A stretch of DNA of 12,574 nucleotides from Phoronis ovalis (taxonomy: Eukaryota; Phoronida; Phoronidae): assembly GCA_028565635.1 (NCBI GenBank), contig JAOXYB010044004.1, forward strand, positions 1 through 12,574, in the 5' to 3' direction. The translations under genes were made by a program, and so were the position numbers. Shown here in pieces: positions 12,201-12,574 of the stretch. Under the pieces are notes generated by a model. That model saw only the letters and a program-made list of their open reading frames with translations. It was not told where the DNA came from and searched no databases. Every line of letters begins with the position of its first letter. Within the stretch, counting starts at the first letter, position 1.

Positions 12201-12380
12201 TTGGAATTGCATACAGTCATATGGAGAACATCTTAATCATTTCAACAACTGTGTCTGTTATTTTAGATGCCATCCTAAGAAAGCTCTACAAGATTTCAGT
12301 ATATCTATTTTGTTAGATGACAGTGATGTCAATTATCAGGCACTACTTCACAGAGGAATTCTTTATAATGCTATTGGAAA
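155..12380 (+). CDS. Multi-exon gene for a C-terminal TPR-array protein (TTC6-like?), partial at both ends
   Basis: Twenty exons were chained by hand: 155-253, 628-728, 1218-1319, 1715-2086, 2393-2584, 2889-3151, 3977-4143, 4994-5183, 5677-5846, 6736-6922, 7138-7281, 7649-7729, 8196-8354, 8698-8782, 9269-9405, 9633-9779, 10184-10304, 10937-11043, 11628-11825, 12267-12380. Every junction keeps frame, giving 1044 whole codons with no stop. Residues 1-770 have no domain I can name; they include Glu-rich, basic and Ser/Thr-rich stretches. Residues 791-1027 form seven TPRs and an eighth begins at 1028. TPRs form helical superhelices that bind partner proteins, so a scaffold role is likely; no catalytic motif or signal peptide was seen. 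Start, stop and UTRs lie outside the window. A TTC6-type identity is inferred from architecture only; another large TPR protein is possible. Exon structure is well supported, the family name is not. Confidence 0.88.
254..627 (+). other. Intron 1 (phase 1)
   Basis: GTATAT donor and TTAATCCAG acceptor, 374 bp, AT-rich. No repeat, RNA gene or further coding segment was seen. Confidence 0.75.
628..728 (+). CDS. Exon 2 (residues 33-66): acidic linker
   Basis: It follows the acceptor TAATCCAG and ends at the strong donor CCG|GTAAGC in phase 0. The split codon G|TT gives Val33. The product is acidic, with DDQQTSQDDKDPEDM followed by a short hydrophobic stretch (VIPVIIEP) and DDEMTE. No domain is recognised and disorder is likely. 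The intact frame across 33 codons and clean junctions on both sides support a real exon. Confidence 0.83.
729..1217 (+). other. Intron 2 (phase 0)
   Basis: GTAAGC donor, long T-rich tract before the acceptor TTTTTCTGTAG, 489 bp. Nothing else was recognised. Confidence 0.78.
1218..1319 (+). CDS. Exon 3 (residues 67-100): Ser/Pro-rich linker
   Basis: It has a textbook acceptor with a pyrimidine tract (TTTTTTTCTGTAG) and the donor TGG|GTTAGT, both phase 0, with exactly 34 codons. The product begins PPVEVVASSSGP and ends ENAIDLRW. It joins directly to AYEALEMP of exon 4, making a continuous and probably helical stretch. This is part of the non-TPR N-terminal region; no domain is assigned. Confidence 0.83.
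1320..1714 (+). other. Intron 3 (phase 0), ending in a duplicated 3' splice site
   Basis: GTTAGT donor, 395 bp if the downstream acceptor (AG at 1713-1714) is used and 347 bp if the upstream copy (AG at 1665-1666) is used. It contains a TA dinucleotide run at 1538-1550. The last 64 bases hold the first copy of a 48-bp tandem duplication, listed separately. Confidence 0.75.
1651..1746 (+). repeat. 48-bp tandem duplication across the exon 4 acceptor
   Basis: Copy one is 1651-1698 and copy two 1699-1746. They differ at one base (G at 1691, A at 1739). Each copy holds the tract TATTTTTACTTTATAG, the AG, and the first codons of exon 4 (AYEALEMP). The unit is 16 codons long, so frame is kept, but reading from the first acceptor meets TAG at 1712-1714. 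Only the second acceptor gives a long product. The near identity implies a recent duplication, or an assembly artefact that joined two alleles. Confidence 0.95.
1715..2086 (+). CDS. Exon 4 (residues 101-224): largest exon, unassigned region
   Basis: It is 124 codons long, phase 0 at both ends, with acceptor ACTTTATAG and donor AGG|GTAAGT. The first half, to about residue 160, is Lys/Gln/Glu-rich and hydrophilic. The second half is denser in Trp, Tyr, His and Pro, with STWTPAHINKVEKPEWAPD, NVHHFCTAREGMELPLEL and RRYHVPSKYISVTGIENR. That composition suggests a folded or partner-binding segment rather than a linker. I do not recognise a named domain. The exact left edge depends on which copy of the duplicated acceptor is used. 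Confidence 0.9.
2087..2392 (+). other. Intron 4 (phase 0)
   Basis: GTAAGT donor, TAACTTGTAG acceptor, 306 bp, AT-rich. A decoy acceptor TATTGCAG ends at 2372 but would put exon 5 out of frame. Nothing else was seen. Confidence 0.78.
2393..2584 (+). CDS. Exon 5 (residues 225-288): charged helical segment
   Basis: It has 64 codons, phase 0 at both ends, acceptor ACTTGTAG and donor CTG|GTAAGT. It opens with YAASPTHYSTAMEERLFISD and passes into a strongly charged, Ala/Leu-containing stretch (RLKEEEKLANEEESLEVW, then AERAERL). The latter should be helical and may form a short coiled coil; this is inferred from composition and spacing. An internal ATG at 2426 is an ordinary Met codon, not a start. 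Confidence 0.88.
2585..2888 (+). other. Intron 5 (phase 0)
   Basis: GTAAGT donor, GGTTTAACTCAG acceptor, 304 bp, AT-rich. No feature was seen. Confidence 0.78.
2889..3151 (+). CDS. Exon 6 (residues 289-375): Pro/Trp motif and acidic stretch
   Basis: The acceptor TTTAACTCAG and donor GATAG|GTATTT bound 87 codons plus two bases (phase 2). It begins IDQLELGIEG, continues with SRLYWNPAPPKLGLPPAKI and LFAEYQGATLPD, and ends with the acidic run DDFEEEEESEDETVLLEDPE. The proline-rich segment around YWNPAPPKLGLPP looks like a conserved extended motif, but I cannot assign it to a family. The acidic run is probably disordered. Open frames overlapping it on either strand are shadows. Confidence 0.88.
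3152..3976 (+). other. Intron 6 (phase 2)
   Basis: GTATTT donor, AATTTTTATAG acceptor, 825 bp. It is AT-rich and contains the pair of 20-bp direct repeats listed separately. No skipped exon with proper boundaries was found. Confidence 0.72.
3209..3360 (+). repeat. Imperfect 20-bp direct repeat pair in intron 6
   Basis: Copies at 3209-3228 and 3341-3360 match at 17 of 20 bases around the core AGATGGC followed by AACC. The copies are 132 bp apart, start to start. The sequence is more GC-rich than the intron around it, so it may be a fragment of a dispersed repeat; this is not established. Confidence 0.5.
3977..4143 (+). CDS. Exon 7 (residues 376-431): Ser/Thr-rich linker
   Basis: The acceptor TTTTTATAG gives codon AG|A (Arg376). 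The donor TCAG|GTAACT leaves phase 1. The product starts ILANKCHSYEDLTKLGQAK and turns Ser/Thr-rich (SSAESSELKLSESVATFTTM, then DSIVSSTTDS). No domain is recognised; a flexible region is likely. Both neighbouring junctions restore the frame, which supports the exon despite its plain sequence. Confidence 0.82.
4144..4993 (+). other. Intron 7 (phase 1)
   Basis: GTAACT donor, CATTTTCAG acceptor, 850 bp, AT-rich throughout. No recognisable RNA gene, repeat or additional exon. Confidence 0.75.
4994..5183 (+). CDS. Exon 8 (residues 432-494): unassigned linker segment
   Basis: The acceptor ACATTTTCAG joins G|TA (Val432); the donor TTCAG|GTAAGA leaves phase 2. It encodes VSTESSVAPGPRMSVAELRQ, then YLTRESTLQTGHVGHSILST, ending PPGELTDDQIFPVLGPF. 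MSVAELRQYL looks like a short helix. No known domain is seen. It lies in the non-TPR linker region between the exon 4-6 block and the TPR array. Confidence 0.87.
5184..5676 (+). other. Intron 8 (phase 2), with G8 tract
   Basis: GTAAGA donor, GTATATTTTCAG acceptor, 493 bp. It includes a run of eight G at 5499-5506 after a TAG triplet run. Small open frames here on both strands have no coding support. Confidence 0.75.
5677..5846 (+). CDS. Exon 9 (residues 495-551), right edge ambiguous
   Basis: The acceptor TATTTTCAG gives AG|A (Arg495), then RSTSAPAIYDREEDDEFLII and FNEAMNEISQQRLEIKGKHR. Three donors follow: after 5810 (GAG|GTATTA, phase 1), after 5846 (ACG|GTATCG, phase 1) and after 5854 (GTG|GTAGGT, phase 0). 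Only the first two join exon 10 in frame. I chose 5846 because the extra 12 codons (GITYAAKMLFND) read like protein. The 5810 donor is at least as good by consensus, and both may be used. Confidence 0.7.
5847..6735 (+). other. Intron 9 (phase 1)
   Basis: 889 bp with the 5846 boundary and 925 bp with 5810; acceptor GTACATTTCAG. It is the longest intron in the window and AT-rich. I looked for a phase 0-to-1 exon that would rescue the strong donor after 5854 and found none without stops. Confidence 0.7.
6736..6922 (+). CDS. Exon 10 (residues 552-613): Ala/Glu-rich helix and Pro/Thr segment
   Basis: The acceptor TACATTTCAG is followed by AT, completing GAT (Asp552). The donor CG|GTAAGT leaves phase 2. 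The product begins KAMQFNVAAEEALEYDTEMV, probably helical, followed by TPPKTAETIQLHKNHSSK and EPTPAELALQAGRNYVLQPK. The last residues are basic and run into the Lys/Arg cluster of exon 11. No named domain. Confidence 0.88.
7138..7281 (+). CDS. Exon 11 (residues 614-661): basic segment
   Basis: The acceptor ATTACTTACAG and split codon CG|A (Arg614) give RPKKKPPVADMARIESIQRF, then LNQKPKQLRRSESLEEVRLP and VERMLRVP. The donor CCACA|GTTAGT leaves phase 2. With the end of exon 10 it forms the cluster PKRRPKKKP, which resembles a monopartite nuclear localisation signal, and RRSES fits a basophilic kinase site. Both readings are inference from short motifs. The exon is 144 bp and phase-symmetric (2-2), so skipping it would keep frame. 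Confidence 0.86.
7282..7648 (+). other. Intron 11 (phase 2)
   Basis: GTTAGT donor, GTTTTTGTAG acceptor, 367 bp, AT-rich. Nothing else was recognised. Confidence 0.75.
7649..7729 (+). CDS. Exon 12 (residues 662-688): small basic exon
   Basis: The smallest exon, 81 bp, phase 2 at both ends. The split codon CA|G gives Gln662, then HVRTMRRSSLTDIEFKEYKQ and THKEHF. Acceptor TTTTTGTAG, donor TTTAA|GTGAGT. It repeats the RRS theme of exon 11 (RRSSL here, RRSES there) and continues a charged helical stretch into exon 13. Length and symmetry make it a natural candidate for in-frame skipping. Confidence 0.83.
7730..8195 (+). other. Intron 12 (phase 2), with TTTC microsatellite
   Basis: GTGAGT donor, TTCTGTTTTGTCAG acceptor, 466 bp. 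It contains the tetranucleotide tract listed separately and otherwise nothing recognisable. Confidence 0.78.
7792..7812 (+). repeat. (TTCT)n microsatellite
   Basis: About five perfect TTCT units within a longer T/C-only stretch beginning near 7784. An ordinary intronic simple repeat. Confidence 0.9.
8196..8354 (+). CDS. Exon 13 (residues 689-741): acidic linker
   Basis: The acceptor TGTTTTGTCAG and split codon AA|T (Asn689) give NDLDEREQVRELWNDWFEET, then FPEPKSEHSESEDESVTVDI and a charged tail (KDTDDKHDEKTE). The donor GAAGG|GTGAGT leaves phase 2. The first part, with two Trp and a Phe, looks like a short amphipathic helix; the rest is acidic and probably disordered. Phase-symmetric (2-2), 159 bp. 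No domain recognised. Confidence 0.88.
8355..8697 (+). other. Intron 13 (phase 2)
   Basis: GTGAGT donor, CACTATTTTAG acceptor, 343 bp, AT-rich, with a run of ten T ending at 8669. Nothing else was seen. Confidence 0.75.
8698..8782 (+). CDS. Exon 14 (residues 742-770): end of linker
   Basis: The acceptor ACTATTTTAG and split codon GG|A (Gly742) give KQKHSINYAEVSSVDISPHT then EEDEIISE. The donor GAG|GTTTGA leaves phase 0 and joins ALHEEATKL of exon 15. The donor departs from GTRAGT at positions +3, +4 and +6, the weakest GT donor in the chain. Reading through meets a stop at once (TGA within the donor), so the boundary is well constrained if the exon is real. Confidence 0.78.
8783..9268 (+). 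other. Intron 14 (phase 0)
   Basis: Weak GTTTGA donor, strong GATTCCCTGCAG acceptor, 486 bp, AT-rich. No other feature was seen. Confidence 0.73.
9269..9405 (+). CDS. Exon 15 (residues 771-815): capping helix and TPR 1
   Basis: The acceptor TTCCCTGCAG starts ALHEEATKLSDLIDSNPVPR, probably a helix leading into the array. TPR 1 starts at residue 791 (AYDFCRRGAIYRKLG) with the usual Gly8, Tyr11 and Gly15, and the exon carries its second helix (IALALVDLD). The donor GACAG|GTACAA leaves phase 2 inside helix B. TPRs are 34-residue helix pairs that stack to bind partner peptides. This is the first recognisable domain in the chain. Confidence 0.92.
9633..9779 (+). CDS. Exon 16 (residues 816-864): end of TPR 1, TPR 2, start of TPR 3
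   Basis: The split codon AG|A gives Arg816. TIEMEP closes TPR 1 with the usual Pro32. TPR 2 (825-858) starts LDAYWHRHLIYLLQEKTQEA; His replaces the usual Gly8 and Lys the usual Gly15, so it is a divergent repeat. TPR 3 begins ADAYRSR and is split in phase 2 by the donor TCTAG|GTAACT. The acceptor is CTTTTATTTAG. 147 bp, phase-symmetric. Confidence 0.92.
9780..10183 (+). other. Intron 16 (phase 2)
   Basis: GTAACT donor, ATTTGTTTCAG acceptor, 404 bp, AT-rich with T runs near 9980 and 10050. Nothing else was seen. Confidence 0.77.
10184..10304 (+). CDS. Exon 17 (residues 865-905): TPR 3 and first helix of TPR 4, GC donor
   Basis: The acceptor TTTGTTTCAG and split codon AG|A give Arg865. AEISRKQGDVTMAIINYTQA and IKMNPKD complete TPR 3 with Gly15, Ala20 and Pro32 in register. 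DIAYFQRAEMYDK is the first helix of TPR 4. The exon must end at AAG|GCAAGT, a GC donor, because only that joins the frame of exon 18 with TPR 4 intact at 34 residues. A GT four bases further on would shift the frame into an early stop. Confidence 0.9.
10305..10936 (+). other. Intron 17 (phase 0), GC-AG type
   Basis: Begins GCAAGT after AAG and ends TAACTTTACAG, 632 bp. AAG|GCAAGT matches the known pattern of GC-AG introns, where strong pairing elsewhere in the donor offsets the C at +2. It is the only non-GT donor in the chain. The interior is AT-rich, with nothing recognised. Confidence 0.85.
10937..11043 (+). CDS. Exon 18 (residues 906-940): end of TPR 4, start of TPR 5
   Basis: The acceptor ACTTTACAG is followed by RGEMLLALEDYAQSTKLAP, the second half of TPR 4, with Gly15, Ala20, Tyr24 and Pro32 exactly placed after exon 17. 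TPR 5 starts at 927 (TEAIMRHAMYYFKN). The donor AATGA|GTAAGT leaves phase 2, near the turn between helices A and B of TPR 5. Confidence 0.92.
11044..11627 (+). other. Intron 18 (phase 2)
   Basis: GTAAGT donor, TTGCTTTTTAAG acceptor, 584 bp, AT-rich. Two open stretches reach or cross the acceptor side but show no coding pattern. No RNA gene or repeat family recognised. Confidence 0.76.
11628..11825 (+). CDS. Exon 19 (residues 941-1006): TPR 5 helix B, TPR 6, TPR 7 helix A
   Basis: The acceptor CTTTTTAAG and split codon GA|G (Glu941) give NWTPAINDFTELLKVEPLN, the second half of TPR 5. TPR 6 (961-994) is complete: ALARMYRGRAYSKL, NNAVEDLSASI, HLDPSN, with Gly8, Tyr11, Ala20 and Pro32 in place. 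TPR 7 opens SQALYYRGCILRK. The donor AGAAA|GTAAGT leaves phase 2. The exon runs from helix turn to helix turn across two repeat lengths. Confidence 0.93.
11826..12266 (+). other. Intron 19 (phase 2)
   Basis: GTAAGT donor, CTGTTATTTTAG acceptor, 441 bp. It contains the G-rich irregular repeat listed separately; otherwise AT-rich with no other feature. Confidence 0.77.
11994..12042 (+). repeat. Degenerate G-rich tandem repeat in intron 19
   Basis: Three irregular units of 13-18 bp, each a G run followed by GGCTT and a T/A-rich end with CA (11994-12006, 12007-12024, 12025-12042). Unit lengths differ, so this may be a decayed minisatellite or coincidence. It stands out because the rest of the intron is strongly AT-rich. 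Confidence 0.5.
12267..12380 (+). CDS. Exon 20 (residues 1007-1044): TPR 7 helix B and start of TPR 8
   Basis: The acceptor TGTTATTTTAG and split codon AA|A (Lys1007) give CHPKKALQDFSISILLDDSD, the rest of TPR 7. That repeat is 33 residues, one short at the inter-helix turn, and has Asp where Pro32 is usual. TPR 8 starts VNYQALLHRGILYNAIG. The donor GGAAA|GTAAGT leaves phase 2, so the gene continues past the window and at least half a TPR is missing. Confidence 0.91.
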
Positions 12381-12500
12381 GTAAGTCTTTTAGGCTTCAC
12401 CTTCATTTGTTTAGTAATAATATCCATTTCGGGAAAAAGAATAAAATGCTGCAGAAACCATACGGTATATGAGCTTAGGGTCTAATCTGTATAATTGTTA

Positions 12501-12574
12501 TCTATACTACTAAATCTCGAGTGTCCGTCTGTCTGTCTGTCTGTCTGTCACTCTTTCCACCAAATATCTTCAAA
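12501..12574 (+). mobile_element. Possible Helitron-like 5' end (speculative), cut by window edge
   Basis: The sequence changes character at 12501, starting TCTATACTACTAAATCTCGA straight after an A, and continues into a GTCT run and CACTCTTTCCACCAAATA. Helitrons begin with TC and insert between A and T, which fits the left edge. The diagnostic 3' end (hairpin plus CTRR) would lie outside the window, so this is a weak call. An ordinary dispersed repeat is equally possible. Confidence 0.3.
12527..12549 (+). repeat. (GTCT)n microsatellite
   Basis: Nearly six perfect GTCT units. It may be plain slippage or an internal part of the element suspected around it. Confidence 0.92.

Larger units (their letters stand above)
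12381..12574 (+). other. Start of the next intron, partial
   Basis: It opens with the strong donor GTAAGT. The first 120 bases show nothing distinctive; the last 74 hold the simple repeat and possible mobile-element end listed separately. Confidence 0.8.

Noticed and set aside
1-12574. CRISPR array, tRNA, rRNA or prokaryotic operon features
   Set aside because: No regularly spaced repeats, no tRNA-like fold noticed, and a spliced gene occupies the whole window.

Overview
The window looks like genomic DNA from an animal, probably an invertebrate. It is AT-rich, has short exons (81-372 bp) between GT-AG introns of about 215-890 bp, and carries the homopolymer and tetranucleotide tracts usual in such introns. 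No bacterial or viral gene organisation is visible. The sequence alone does not fix the phylum; intron sizes and base composition would fit a tunicate, cnidarian, placozoan, mollusc or similar genome.

I read the whole window as the inside of one plus-strand protein-coding gene. Twenty exons (155-12380) join in an unbroken frame and give 1044 complete codons. Both ends are missing: the first exon has no start codon and opens inside a codon, and the last ends at a donor in phase 2. No promoter, UTR or polyadenylation site can be assigned.

Residue numbers count from the first complete codon, at 157. Exons 1-3 encode an acidic, probably disordered leader. Exons 4-6 encode a denser block rich in aromatic residues and proline, with a Glu-rich stretch. 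Exons 7-14 encode a mixed linker of Ser/Thr-rich, basic and acidic segments. Exons 15-20 encode seven tetratricopeptide repeats (TPRs) and the start of an eighth. A long non-TPR N-terminus before a C-terminal TPR array resembles animal TTC6-type proteins, but that family name is a guess from architecture, so no symbol is given. TPR arrays are protein-binding scaffolds; no catalytic motif was seen.

The points most worth checking concern splicing. The exon 4 acceptor lies in a 48-bp tandem duplication, so two near-identical acceptors sit side by side and the upstream one leads straight to a stop. The intron after exon 17 must use a GC donor to keep the TPR frame. Exon 9 has two frame-compatible donors 36 nt apart. 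Introns recur near the turn between the two helices of several TPRs. The right edge may hold the 5' end of a Helitron-like element. I found no CRISPR array, RNA gene or novel multi-gene system.
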